Positions 24,577 to 32,896 of a DNA stretch of 64,000 bases are shown piece after piece. The stretch lies in contig JAUWHO010000021.1 in assembly GCA_030605835.1 (NCBI GenBank), positions 1 to 64,000 of the forward strand. Direction: 5' to 3'. The notes under the pieces were generated by a model, which searched no databases, was not told the DNA's origin, and saw only the letters and a program-made list of their open reading frames with translations. This DNA comes from Candidatus Zixiibacteriota bacterium. GTDB taxonomy: Bacteria > Zixibacteria > MSB-5A5 > DG-27. Every line of letters starts with the position of its first letter. Positions within the stretch are counted from its first letter, which is position 1. The position numbers and the translations under genes were made by a program.

Positions 24577-25476
24577 TTCTTGAATTATCTTCAGGTCGAA
24601 TCTGCCCCCTTCGCTGTCGAAGAAATATTTGCTCAACTTCGGCAGGATCTTCTCTGCAGTCTCTAAATACAACCTTTTTCTGGTCACTTCGGGAGCTTTG
24701 TTGTATTCCCTCAAGACGTCTGTAAACCTCTGGGCCTCCCCGCGGGCGTTGGCAACTCTCCTCTGGCGTTCGGCTTCAGCCGCCTGAGTCATTTGCTCCG
24801 CCTCCCCGCGGGCTTTGGGCAGAATTTCGTTTGCATATCCGCTGGCGTTGTTTATGAGCCTCTCCCGGTCGGCTTTGGCGTTGACCACGTCCTGGAAGGC
24901 TCGAATCACCTCCGGAGGCGGTTCCGCGGTTCTCAGGTTTATCGAACTGATTCTAATGCCGACTCCATACGAATCCAACCCCTCCTGCACACCCCGCTTG
25001 ACCTCCTCCTGAATCTGCAACCTGGCGGTGGTGAGGACCTCGTCCACCGGCGTTACTCCCACCACCTCCGTCAGGGAGGCTTCCGCCAGTCTCTTTATGA
25101 GATACTGAGGCGCCGCGGTCACAAAAAGAAACTTGGCGGCACCATCGATGGTGAAATGCGCCACCACCTTCAACTCTATGATATTGACATCCCCGGTGAG
25201 CCACTGCTTCTCTCCCGGGCGGGGTTTGATCCCCTGCACCTCATCGGTGATCCTGAAACCCACCGCCATCTTGTAAACGGTGGTGGTCTTTAGCTTGTAA
25301 GTCTTCTCGAAGGGCCAGGGGAGACGATACTGGATACCCGGAGGAACTCTCTCCCTGACGATCCTGCCGAAGCGGGTGACCACCGCGGTCTCGTCGGACT
25401 TGACCGCGAATATGCCGGTCGCAAAGTAGAGGAGCAAAACTACGCCGATGCCTGTTTTTTGAAAGTCAGGTCGCAC
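24568..25476 (-). CDS. HflK-like SPFH protein
   Basis: Protein of 302 aa with one N-terminal membrane helix (about 9-26), an SPFH/prohibitin domain (about 27-200; D-E-T-A-V-V-T-R-F-G, V-P-P-G-I-Q-Y, GEKQWLTGDVNIIELKVVAHFTI) and a C-terminal coiled region rich in A-E-A-E-R-Q-R-R. The T-G-D-x-N-I motif marks it as HflK rather than HflC. HflK/HflC rings surround and restrain the FtsH protease. It is the third gene of the operon (permease-HflK, HflC, HflK), 10 bp after HflC, so the operon encodes two HflK-type chains. Confidence 0.87.
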   Translation of the reverse strand: MRPDFQKTGIGVVLLLYFATGIFAVKSDETAVVTRFGRIVRERVPPGIQYRLPWPFEKTYKLKTTTVYKMAVGFRITDEVQGIKPRPGEKQWLTGDVNIIELKVVAHFTIDGAAKFLFVTAAPQYLIKRLAEASLTEVVGVTPVDEVLTTARLQIQEEVKRGVQEGLDSYGVGIRISSINLRTAEPPPEVIRAFQDVVNAKADRERLINNASGYANEILPKARGEAEQMTQAAEAERQRRVANARGEAQRFTDVLREYNKAPEVTRKRLYLETAEKILPKLSKYFFDSEGGRFDLKIIQEGR

Positions 25477-25486
25477 CGATTATACC

Positions 25487-26371
25487 TTATTTTCTCCCCT
25501 CTCCCAGAAGCCTCATGAGCTCTGCGTCGGCGGGCAAAACCACGGTGGTCTTCTCGTCGATGAAATTCTCATAGGCCTCTAAGGTGCGCAGGAAATCGTA
25601 GAATTCTGGGTTTTTCCTGAAAGCCTGGGCGTATATCTTTGTGGCCTCGGCTTCGCCTGTTCCCCGGATCTTTTTGGACTGCTCCTCGGCGGCCGCCAGG
25701 ATCTCTGTCCTCTCGCGGTCGGCCCGGGCCCGAATCTTTGTCGCCTCCTCCTCCCCCTCACTTCTGAATTTTTTCGCGATCCTCCCCCTTTCGGCGCGCA
25801 TGCGGTTGAACACGCTCTCCTTGTTCTGCTCCGGGAAGCTCAGTCGTCTCAGTCTGACGTCAGCGATCTCGATGCCGTAATCCCGGGAGGCCAGATCTCT
25901 GCAGTTTTTGGTGAGCCGCTCTTCGACCTCTCTCAGCCTTGATTCCTCCCGGTTGGTTGAAATCAGAGAGGAGAACAGCACCTCCCCTAACGCTGCGCCC
26001 AGCTCGGCGGAGACGACATCTAAGAGACGCGATTGCGCTCCGTTCAGATCGAGGACGCTCACCCAGAATTTCAAGGGGTCGGCGATCTTCCAGACCATAA
26101 AGCTGGAGGCGATGATGTTTTTCTTATCCAGGGTCAGGAATTCTGTGTCGGGAGGGTCAAACACCTGCAGGCGATTGTCGAACTTGTAAACCCTCTGTAT
26201 GACCGGAACCTTCAACTTCAATCCCGGCTCGTAGATCACCATGATCGGCTTCCCGAACATGGTCACCACCGCATACTCGGTCACCTGCACCGTGAAGAAA
26301 CAGGAGTAAAGCAAGATCAGTACCACCAGGCCTAAGATCGTTTTCATGTAAATAGTCTTCATCATCGTCAT
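25487..26371 (-). CDS. hflC: HflC-like SPFH protein
   Basis: Protein of 294 aa with an N-terminal helix (about 10-28), SPFH domain (V-T-E-Y-A-V-V-T-M-F-G, E-P-G-L-K-L-K-V-P, T-L-D-K-K-N-I, A-D-P-L-K-F) and a charged coiled coil (RAERGRIAKKFRSEGEEEA). D-K-K-N-I and the conserved R-L-R-E-V-E-E-R block are HflC traits. It forms hetero-oligomers with HflK at the inner membrane. It lies between the permease-HflK fusion and a second HflK. Confidence 0.9.
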   Translation of the reverse strand: MTMMKTIYMKTILGLVVLILLYSCFFTVQVTEYAVVTMFGKPIMVIYEPGLKLKVPVIQRVYKFDNRLQVFDPPDTEFLTLDKKNIIASSFMVWKIADPLKFWVSVLDLNGAQSRLLDVVSAELGAALGEVLFSSLISTNREESRLREVEERLTKNCRDLASRDYGIEIADVRLRRLSFPEQNKESVFNRMRAERGRIAKKFRSEGEEEATKIRARADRERTEILAAAEEQSKKIRGTGEAEATKIYAQAFRKNPEFYDFLRTLEAYENFIDEKTTVVLPADAELMRLLGEGRK

Positions 26372-26394
26372 CTACCTCCTCAGAATTCGAAACC

Positions 26395-28500
26395 CTACTT
26401 CGGGGGAGAAGATCGGCTTTTCTCCTTTTCGCTAGCCTTCTTTCCCCCAGAGGGGGATCCGACTATGTCGGACAACCTCCCACCCTCCAGTATCCACAGG
26501 TCTAAATTGCCGGGGGTATCCCGGCCCGGCTTTATGTATTTCTTGACTTTGGGGAGCACTGACTCCATCGTTTCCAGGTAGAGCCTCCTCTCGGTTATCC
26601 ACGGTGCCTTTAGGTATTCCCGATTCAGTGCCAGAAAACTTTCGGCCTCACCGGTGGCCACCTTCACTTTCCTGACCTTGAAAGCCTCCGCCTCCTCAAT
26701 CAATCTGGCGGAATCCCCCCGAGCCAAGTTCACAGTCTCCTGGTAGTAAATCTCGCCCTGATTTATCTTGGTGCTTTTGTCCTCGGAGGCGCTGGCGACA
26801 TCGCGGAAGGCGTAATGAACATGCTGAGGTGCGTGGACATCCAAAAGCTTAAAGGTTATAATCTCTACTCCTGACCTCAAGCCGTCCAGGCGAGACTGCA
26901 AGTTCTCAGCTGCCAGGGCCTCAGTTTGGGCCCGACCGAGGGTGAGCAGGATATCGATCGGCTCCTCCGCCACGAAATCTATTAAAGTCGAGATGGCCTG
27001 ATCCTTCACCAGTGTGGAGCAATCGTAAACCTTGTAAAGAAAATCCAGGGGGTCTTTGACGCGATAATGAACCACGTAATTGATATCGACGATATTCTCG
27101 TCGCCGGTTATGAAGAAGGATTCGGCCTCAACTCTGTCTCCCCGGGGACTGGCAATCCCGGTAGTGACTTCGCCTCGGGCGGTGTCCACCCTGACGGCGC
27201 GAAAACCGAGGTTGATGGTGCGCACCCGGTCCAGCGCAACCTTTCTGGATACATCGATGGGGTATGGAAACTTGAGATGTAAGCCCGGAGGGACTTCCGC
27301 GGTGACCACCTTTCCAAACCTCTCCACCATCCCCACCTCCCCCGGCTGTACTGTGAAGAACATCGTTGAGAAAAACGCTATCACCAACAGAGCTGCAACC
27401 ATCTTAACGCCGAGCTTGAGGTTGAATCTGAATCCCAGGCATTTCTGGATGAAATCATTCACGACCACGAACTCCTTGGGGGGCTTCTGCCTTTTGAAAC
27501 TGACGTATGCTAAGAACAGAAAGCCTGCCAGAGCCGCTATCTCGATGAAATCCGGAATTACCTCTGCGGCCTTCCCCATGGTGGTGACCGGATCGACCCC
27601 GCCGAGAGCGTAGATCAGATTTACAAATCCTCCCAAGATCAAACTTACCAGAGCTATGGAGGCCAGATAGATTGCCACCACCTTCTTTCCGAACTCCTTG
27701 GTCAGAACCCCTAAGGAGGCGATGTTGGTGGCAGGGCCAACAAGCAGGAAAACCAAAGCCGCCCCGGGGTTTAAGCCCTTCAAAATCAGTGCCGCCGCAA
27801 TCGGAGTGGAGGCGGTGGCGCAGATATACAGAGGTATGCCGATAACCAACATCAAAAGCATCGGCAGAAGCCCACCGCCCAGATATCTTGTCACGAAATC
27901 AGGAGGTAGCAAAGCCCCCAAGAGTCCCGACAGTATCAAACCGAAAACCAGCCAGTAAGAGATCTCGTCGAACAGGTTAACGAAGGCGTAACGAAAACCC
28001 GCCTTGACGCTCTTGCGGGTTTCCCATTCCTCCTGGGGAGACTGAGCCGTGGATTCTCCGGCGCCCTCAACTGGTTCCCCCTCGTCGGGGACCAAACGCT
28101 CCACCGCGACTCCAGCGGTTAGGGCTGTGATCAAAGCCGCAAAGGGTCGAAAGATGGTCATGGTGACGTCCATCAGTCCGTAGGTTATGGCGATGGAGTC
28201 GACGCTGGTCTCCGGCGTGGAAATCAGAAACGACAGCGTTGCCCCCTTGCCAGCCCCCTTCCTCCTTAAGGCCAGAGCCGTGGGTAAAGTGGAGCAGGAA
28301 CATAAGGGCAGAGGAATCCCGAAAAGAGAAGCCAGGAATATCGACTTGAAGCCCTTTCTACCTAAATGCCGGAAGACGAAGGCGGGAGAGATGAAGGCGT
28401 TCAAGATTCCGGCAACTGCAAAACCAAACAGGATGAAAAGAGAGGCCACTTTGAAGATCGACCAGGTCTCTCGTATGAATGTTACCAGAAACTCAACCAT
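26395..28500 (-). CDS. Fusion of SO_0444/ArsP-like permease and HflK
   Basis: Protein of 701 aa. Residues 1-345 are a polytopic permease with a Cys-Ser-Cys-Ser site (PLPLCSCSTLP, about 62-72), SFLISTPETSVDS and a second-half repeat PLYICATASTPIAAALILKG, as in SO_0444/DUF318 metal-efflux permeases. Residues about 370-690 are a complete HflK: helix, TVQPGEVGMVERFGKV, V-P-P-G-L-H-L-K, ITGDENIVDINYVVHYRVKDP, coiled coil and RRLYLETMESVLPKV. The join near residue 345 is in one clean frame. Near the C-terminus SDIVGSPSGG is encoded by a double-hairpin palindrome. It heads an operon with HflC and HflK and suggests metal export tied to FtsH-regulating SPFH rings. Confidence 0.87.
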   Translation of the reverse strand: MVEFLVTFIRETWSIFKVASLFILFGFAVAGILNAFISPAFVFRHLGRKGFKSIFLASLFGIPLPLCSCSTLPTALALRRKGAGKGATLSFLISTPETSVDSIAITYGLMDVTMTIFRPFAALITALTAGVAVERLVPDEGEPVEGAGESTAQSPQEEWETRKSVKAGFRYAFVNLFDEISYWLVFGLILSGLLGALLPPDFVTRYLGGGLLPMLLMLVIGIPLYICATASTPIAAALILKGLNPGAALVFLLVGPATNIASLGVLTKEFGKKVVAIYLASIALVSLILGGFVNLIYALGGVDPVTTMGKAAEVIPDFIEIAALAGFLFLAYVSFKRQKPPKEFVVVNDFIQKCLGFRFNLKLGVKMVAALLVIAFFSTMFFTVQPGEVGMVERFGKVVTAEVPPGLHLKFPYPIDVSRKVALDRVRTINLGFRAVRVDTARGEVTTGIASPRGDRVEAESFFITGDENIVDINYVVHYRVKDPLDFLYKVYDCSTLVKDQAISTLIDFVAEEPIDILLTLGRAQTEALAAENLQSRLDGLRSGVEIITFKLLDVHAPQHVHYAFRDVASASEDKSTKINQGEIYYQETVNLARGDSARLIEEAEAFKVRKVKVATGEAESFLALNREYLKAPWITERRLYLETMESVLPKVKKYIKPGRDTPGNLDLWILEGGRLSDIVGSPSGGKKASEKEKSRSSPPK
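26444..26472 (+). repeat. Intragenic double-hairpin palindrome (copy 2)
   Basis: CCCCC-aga-GGGGG followed by A and TCCGAC-tat-GTCGGA. It encodes S-D-I-V-G-S-P-S-G-G in the permease-HflK tail. The 16-bp second half is identical to the copy in cmk. Confidence 0.85.
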
Positions 28501-28614
28501 AGGACCGCAGGTCTCTCACGAGTCCGCTCCATCGGATAGATTCGTGGAACCGTCCGAGACTTCCTACGTAAATAACATCGGAACGATGGCGCTTTCTCTT
28601 CTCACAAATGTTTC

Positions 28615-28643
28615 AATTTACTCCCACCAACCGATGGTGTCAA
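28615..28643 (-). promoter_or_regulatory. Sigma70-type promoter for the permease-HflK operon
   Basis: On the minus strand: TTGACA, 17-bp spacer, TAAATT, giving a leader of roughly 110 nt before the ATG at 28500. Confidence 0.7.
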
Positions 28644-28787
28644 GCTTTTCACCGCTTATGTTTTGCCGAACCGCGAGAAATGAATAGTGAGAGAAAAAAG
28701 GAAACCTACTGCTGGATCTCCGAGGTTGGCGCCGTCGTGAGTCTGCTGCAACATAACTCTGTCGTGGACATTGGCCAACAAATTTCG

Positions 28788-28815
28788 TTGACAAAATGCG
28801 AAGTTAGGTTATACT
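28788..28815 (+). promoter_or_regulatory. Strong sigma70-type promoter for the Asp-box exoprotein
   Basis: TTGACA (28788-28793), 16-bp spacer, TATACT (28810-28815). It is divergent from the HflK operon promoter and predicts a leader of about 220 nt. Confidence 0.75.
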
Positions 28816-29044
28816 CAAAGTGGACGGAAGAGTAATGTCGGTCTACACCCGGAAGCACTGTCTGTTCCGAGGATGCAGTCCGTCCGTTATTCAGGATGGA
28901 GAGGGTCGCGCTTAGACTTGGGATCTGCCAAATCCAGGCCATTCCAGGACAGTGGTCACAAGTAGAATACTCGAACCAGCCAGACCTGGTTGTGAAATCT
29001 ATGTTGAGATGAAAACAGGTCATATACAACTTTTGAGGTGTCAG
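28816..29044 (+). other. Long untranslated leader of the exoprotein gene
   Basis: About 220 nt lie between the promoter and the likely ATG at 29045, which has GAGGTG 4 nt upstream. No known riboswitch motif was recognised. Short complementary stretches exist but do not define one clear fold. Confidence 0.45.
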
Positions 29045-30745
29045 ATGTCTATGAAGTTAACTGTTCGTCTAACTGGTATCACGGTGGCATCACTGCTCAT
29101 GCTTTTGCTTCTCCCCACCGGTGCCGTTGCTGGTAAAATAGACTTGAGCAAGCCCTTTCCTCTGGTTCTTCTCGAACAGGAAGGGATAGAGGAAAACCCC
29201 TTCAAGCCATATATAAATCCGTACGACAGCCTGGTGAACATCAAAATCAACAGCGACGCTTCTGGTCAAGTCCAGAACGAAGAGCAGGTCGCCCACAATC
29301 GGACGAATCCAGACAACCTGGTGGCGGTCTGGCGTGATTTCCGCCTCGGATACCGCCGCATCGGAGTCGGCTACAGCTTTGATGGGGGCTCGACCTGGAG
29401 TGACACCCTGATGCACCCGTGGTATTACTATCGACACTCCGATCCCGGGATAACCGTCGACCGCTTCGGCAACTTCTATGCCTGCATTCTCTCCTTCGAG
29501 TCTACCGATGAGCCTAACGGACTCTTCATCTATCCTTCCTACGATAGTGGAGTGACCTGGGAGGAGCCGATCACAGTCGTGGACAGCGTCGAGAATGCTT
29601 TCGAGGACAAGCAGTTGGTGGCCTGCGACCGCACCGGTGCTGCCTTCGATGGCAACCTCTACGTCTCCTGGACTCGCTTCTGGTACGGGTACTACACCGA
29701 GATCTTGCTCTGCCGTTACACCGGCGGGGCTCGTTTCGAGGATCCCGTTCTGATCAGCGATGACCCCGGGGTGCAGTGGTCAGTGCCGGTGGTGGGTGCC
29801 GACGGGGAGGTCTACGTTGCCTGGCTCTGGTACGACGTGCCGATGATAAGGTTTGATAAGTCCGTCGACGGAGGCCAGACCTTCGGCGACGACCAGGTTC
29901 TCGCCTACACCACTGTGACCTCGGACGAAATAAACGGTGGCATTCTGGTTTTCGCCTTCCCGGCCATGGACGCCGACATCACCGGTGGACCCCATCACGG
30001 CAACATCTACTGCGCCTATATGGACCGGCACCCTTATTTCGATACCAACATCTTCTTCACCCGGTCCACCAACCGGGGTGATGCCTGGTCTGACGCCATC
30101 AGGCTTAACGACGATGACATCTATAACGAGTGTGATCAGTTTCATCCCTGGCTTTACGTGGACGAGCAGGGAGTAATCCACGTTATCTTCTACGACCGCA
30201 GAAACGACGAGGGCAGAAACCTCTGGATGGATCTCTATTACACCAAGTCGACCGACGGAGGCGAGACCTTCTCCCCCAATATGAGGATAACCACCGAGTC
30301 CTGCGATCCCACCGCCGGGACCATCACCGCCGGTCTCATCGGGGAGTATATCGGTCTGACGGTTCATGATAATATCATCCATCCGGTCTGGACCGACACC
30401 CGGGAGGGGAATCAGGATGTTTACACTGCGACAATCGACGTCTCCACCGGAGTTGGTGACCAAGGTGAGGTAAGTCTCCCGACCGGGTTTGCCCTCCACC
30501 AGAACTATCCCAACCCCTTCAACAGCAGCACCAGCATAAGTTTCCGGGTGCCCACAGCTTCTGAAGTGACTCTGGAGGTTTATAATCCCCTTGGACAGAA
30601 CGTGGCCACTCTGTTGAACGCTATTCAGAAACCGGGAATCACGAAAGTGACCTGGGATAGCTCAAACCAGCCCTCTGGCATTTATTTCTACAAACTCACC
30701 GCTGGGGATTTCTCAACTGCCAGAAGGATGATACTATTGAAGTAG
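29045..30745 (+). CDS. Secreted Asp-box (sialidase-like) protein with C-terminal sorting domain
   Basis: About 566 aa. The signal peptide spans about 1-30 (hydrophobic core LLMLLLLP, then GAVAG). The beta-propeller has at least five Asp-box motifs: SFDGGSTW, SYDSGVTW, SVDGGQTF, STNRGDAW and STDGGETF. The last 85 residues form a T9SS/FlgD-like sorting domain with QNYPNPFN and a terminal A-R-R-M-I-L-L-K. Catalytic Arg/Tyr residues of true sialidases could not be identified, so the substrate is open. It is probably exported across both membranes and anchored or released. The ATG at 29045 is chosen because GAGGTG precedes it; further upstream residues look non-coding. Confidence 0.85.
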   Translation: MSMKLTVRLTGITVASLLMLLLLPTGAVAGKIDLSKPFPLVLLEQEGIEENPFKPYINPYDSLVNIKINSDASGQVQNEEQVAHNRTNPDNLVAVWRDFRLGYRRIGVGYSFDGGSTWSDTLMHPWYYYRHSDPGITVDRFGNFYACILSFESTDEPNGLFIYPSYDSGVTWEEPITVVDSVENAFEDKQLVACDRTGAAFDGNLYVSWTRFWYGYYTEILLCRYTGGARFEDPVLISDDPGVQWSVPVVGADGEVYVAWLWYDVPMIRFDKSVDGGQTFGDDQVLAYTTVTSDEINGGILVFAFPAMDADITGGPHHGNIYCAYMDRHPYFDTNIFFTRSTNRGDAWSDAIRLNDDDIYNECDQFHPWLYVDEQGVIHVIFYDRRNDEGRNLWMDLYYTKSTDGGETFSPNMRITTESCDPTAGTITAGLIGEYIGLTVHDNIIHPVWTDTREGNQDVYTATIDVSTGVGDQGEVSLPTGFALHQNYPNPFNSSTSISFRVPTASEVTLEVYNPLGQNVATLLNAIQKPGITKVTWDSSNQPSGIYFYKLTAGDFSTARRMILLK

Positions 30746-30796
30746 AATTCCTCCGGAAGCCAGAAGAGGAAAGGTGATGAACCTGCGGATGTACAA

Positions 30797-30829
30797 TTAC
30801 TCACCACTCACCGCTCACCAAGAGGTGAG
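30797..30829 (+). repeat. Short heptamer array and hairpin
   Basis: TTACTCA, CCACTCA and CCGCTCA in phase, ending in a CTCACC-aaga-GGTGAG hairpin (30814-30829). Confidence 0.55.
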
Positions 30830-30853
30830 TTTCAGAGAATTTCAAAAAAACGC

Positions 30854-30884
30854 TTGCATATCTCGGCTTCGAGTGGCATATTGT
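30854..30884 (+). promoter_or_regulatory. Probable promoter of the 6S-like RNA
   Basis: TTGCAT (30854-30859) and TATTGT (30879-30884) with a 19-bp spacer; CATATT at 30877 would give 17 bp. The predicted start, 30890-30891, coincides with the base of the RNA closing stem. Confidence 0.5.
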
Positions 30885-30889
30885 ACTAT

Positions 30890-31097
30890 GTGAAGAGAGG
30901 GACAATTTGAAAAACCTTTAACAACTAACCAATGAAGGTCGTCCCCAGGTGTTGCGCCAACGCCGTGACCCCCACAAGGGATAGCGAAGGCAAGACACCG
31001 GGTGGCTGTGAAAACCCTTTAACGTCTCGTTAGGAAGTGTTTTCAAAAATACCCTCTCTTCCCAAATTTGGGCCGCGGAATGCGGCCCCTTTTTTCT
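30890..31097 (+). ncRNA. ssrS: Candidate 6S RNA (SsrS-like) with terminator
   Basis: The segment folds as a long rod. The closing stem GAAGAGAGGG (30892-30901) pairs perfectly with CCCTCTCTTC (31052-31061). A second stem pairs GAAAA-C-CTT-TAAC (from 30909) with GTTA-GG-AAG-GTTTTC (31029-31044). A large central bubble follows, then a terminal arm CCC-a-GGTGT...ACACC-GGG capped by small stems. The 3' side of the bubble can form TAACG-tct-CGTTA, competing with the second stem, as in 6S RNA refolding during pRNA synthesis. Mature length is about 170 nt, near the 6S norm. No coding frame fits. The identity is inferred from fold only; no primary-sequence match was verifiable. Confidence 0.5.
31070..31096 (+). 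terminator. Intrinsic terminator of the 6S-like RNA
   Basis: GGGCCGC-ggaat-GCGGCCC followed by C and a T6 run (CTTTTTTC). A strong Rho-independent signal ahead of the ECF sigma gene. Confidence 0.85.
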
Positions 31098-31221
31098 CCC
31101 CTCAAGAGTTCGAATTCCGCACACAAAAATCTTTTGTCTTTTCAAAGGATTTGACATATTATTCGTGGGGCGGCGGTAACATTTCCAGATCCTTTTCGTA
31201 AGTGAAAAAGGAGAGAGCTCG

Positions 31222-31788
31222 TTGGCGGAAGCAGAAGAACGGCTCATCCAGGAAGCCTTGGAGGGAGATCAAGAGGCTTACAGGAAGCTCTTTGAGGCCC
31301 ACCAGAGAGCCATTCATCACATAATCGCCAAGCTGGTTCACAACCGAGAGGAGGTCAGAGATCTGGTGCAGGAGACCTTCATAAAAGCCTTCAATTCTCT
31401 GGAGAGTTACCGCAAGGAGTATCGTTTCACCACCTGGCTTTACAAGATCGCGGCCAACAACTCCATCGATTACCTTCGCAAGAAAAAGATCGAATCCCTC
31501 TCCCTGGACCGACCTCTGGAGACCGAGGAGGGCTTCATCACCATCGAGATCGCCGATTCCACGTACAGCCCGGATAAGGATCTGGTCACAAAAGAGAAAA
31601 GGCTCTCCATCAAGGAGGCCATCGATTCCCTCCCCCCCAAGTATCGGGAGGTGATCGTCCTGCGGCACCAGGAAGACAGATCTTACGAGCAGATTTCCAG
31701 AATCCTCTCGATCCCGATCGGGACCGTGAAGGCGAGAATCTTCAGGGCTCGGGAGCTCCTGAAAAAGAAGCTCAAATCGCTTCGCTAG
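31222..31788 (+). CDS. ECF sigma factor (RpoE/SigW-like)
   Basis: Sigma70-family ECF factor of 188 aa. Sigma2 region about 15-85, with L-V-Q-E-T-F-I-K-A-F and FTTWLYKIAANNSIDYLR. Sigma4 region about 130-180, with LPPKYREVIVLRHQEDRSYEQIS and I-P-I-G-T-V-K-A-R-I-F-R-A-R helix-turn-helix. The start is TTG with an AGGAGAG site 5-8 nt upstream. No anti-sigma (zinc-finger) gene follows; instead come DUF4097 and bactofilin-like genes 7 and 15 bp apart, so regulation probably differs from SigW/RsiW. Likely envelope stress role. Confidence 0.93.
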   Translation: MAEAEERLIQEALEGDQEAYRKLFEAHQRAIHHIIAKLVHNREEVRDLVQETFIKAFNSLESYRKEYRFTTWLYKIAANNSIDYLRKKKIESLSLDRPLETEEGFITIEIADSTYSPDKDLVTKEKRLSIKEAIDSLPPKYREVIVLRHQEDRSYEQISRILSIPIGTVKARIFRARELLKKKLKSLR

Positions 31789-31795
31789 TGAGGGT

Positions 31796-32881
31796 ATGGA
31801 AATGAAAGGGAAAATTGTAGCCGTCGGGGGAGTTATCCTGGCAATCCTTTTTCTCCTCTCAAGCTCTGCTCGAGCGGATAGGGAGTATACTTTCCCCTAT
31901 GAGAAGGAGGTTTCGGCCAAGGGTATCGAGAAAATCTACATCGACAACGCTGCCGGAGAGGTGAGGCTCAAACCTGCGCTGAAAAAGGGCGTGATAAGCA
32001 TTAAGGCCGAAAAGGTGGTTTACGAAGATGACCAGCGGAGCGCAGATAGGGCGGTTGAAGGAATAAAGATCGAGGTGGAGAAATCGGGCAAGACCCTCCG
32101 GATCCAGACCGATTACGCCCGGGGCGATCGCGGGAGCCGAAATTTCTGGGAACGAGTCTTCGGAAGTTGGTCCTGCTCTCAATGTGTTGAATACCGCATT
32201 TTCCTCCCGGAAAAGATCGAGATACAAATCTCGACCTCCTCTGCGGACGTCTTCGGTGAGGAGTTGAGAAACAACTTGAGACTCGACGGGAGCTCGTCGG
32301 ATTTGTCTCTGGAAAACCATCGGGGAACGGTTTCGGTGGAGGTCTCCTCCGGGGATTTGGAGCTGGTGAACGTTGAGGGAGATTTGAACCTGGAAGGCTC
32401 CAGCTCGGATGTCTACATCGATCATCTCAGCGGCGATGTTCTCATAGATAACACCTCCGGAGATATAAAGATCTTTAAGCTCGAAGGAGACCTGGTGGTT
32501 GACAATTCGTCTGGAGATCTGTTGCTGAAGGAAAGCCACGGGAATCTGCGGATGTCCACCTCTTCCGGTGACATCTCGGTCCACAAGCATCGTGGCGCTG
32601 TGAATATCAACAGCTCCTCCGGAGACGTGGAGGTGGAACTAACCTCCGTTGAAGGGAAGAAGCATTATCTTAAAACCTCCTCGGGAGATGTTCGTCTCTA
32701 CCTCCCGGAGGATATCGACAGCTGGATTGAGGTTGAGACCACCTCCGGCGAAATCCATTCCCGACTTCCTCTGGAGCTGAGCTCTGTCTCTGAGAACAGA
32801 CTCCGGGGGAGACTAGGCGCGGGCAACGCTGAAATAGAGATCTGTACCATAAGCGGAGACGTGGGATTGACCAGACGTTAA
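31796..32881 (+). CDS. DUF4097 beta-helix protein
   Basis: Protein of 361 aa with a signal peptide (GGVILAILFLLSSSARA, about 10-26) and a DUF4097 domain built of about ten imperfect S-S-G-D-[V/I]-x-[V/L] strands (for example NTSGDIKIF, NSSGDLLLK, SSSGDVEVE, TTSGEIHSR). This predicts a right-handed beta-helix or stacked sheet in the periplasm. Function unknown; members often sit with ECF sigma or anti-sigma systems. It lies between the sigma gene and a bactofilin-like gene in one operon. Confidence 0.87.
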   Translation: MEMKGKIVAVGGVILAILFLLSSSARADREYTFPYEKEVSAKGIEKIYIDNAAGEVRLKPALKKGVISIKAEKVVYEDDQRSADRAVEGIKIEVEKSGKTLRIQTDYARGDRGSRNFWERVFGSWSCSQCVEYRIFLPEKIEIQISTSSADVFGEELRNNLRLDGSSSDLSLENHRGTVSVEVSSGDLELVNVEGDLNLEGSSSDVYIDHLSGDVLIDNTSGDIKIFKLEGDLVVDNSSGDLLLKESHGNLRMSTSSGDISVHKHRGAVNINSSSGDVEVELTSVEGKKHYLKTSSGDVRLYLPEDIDSWIEVETTSGEIHSRLPLELSSVSENRLRGRLGAGNAEIEICTISGDVGLTRR

Positions 32882-32896
32882 CTGAAAGCTCATGCA

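Noticed and set aside
30746-31100. Known riboswitch (cobalamin, c-di-GMP, SAM, TPP) before the ECF sigma gene
   Set aside because: None of the core motifs of these classes is present, and a strong terminator separates the RNA from the sigma gene, which favours a free-standing RNA.
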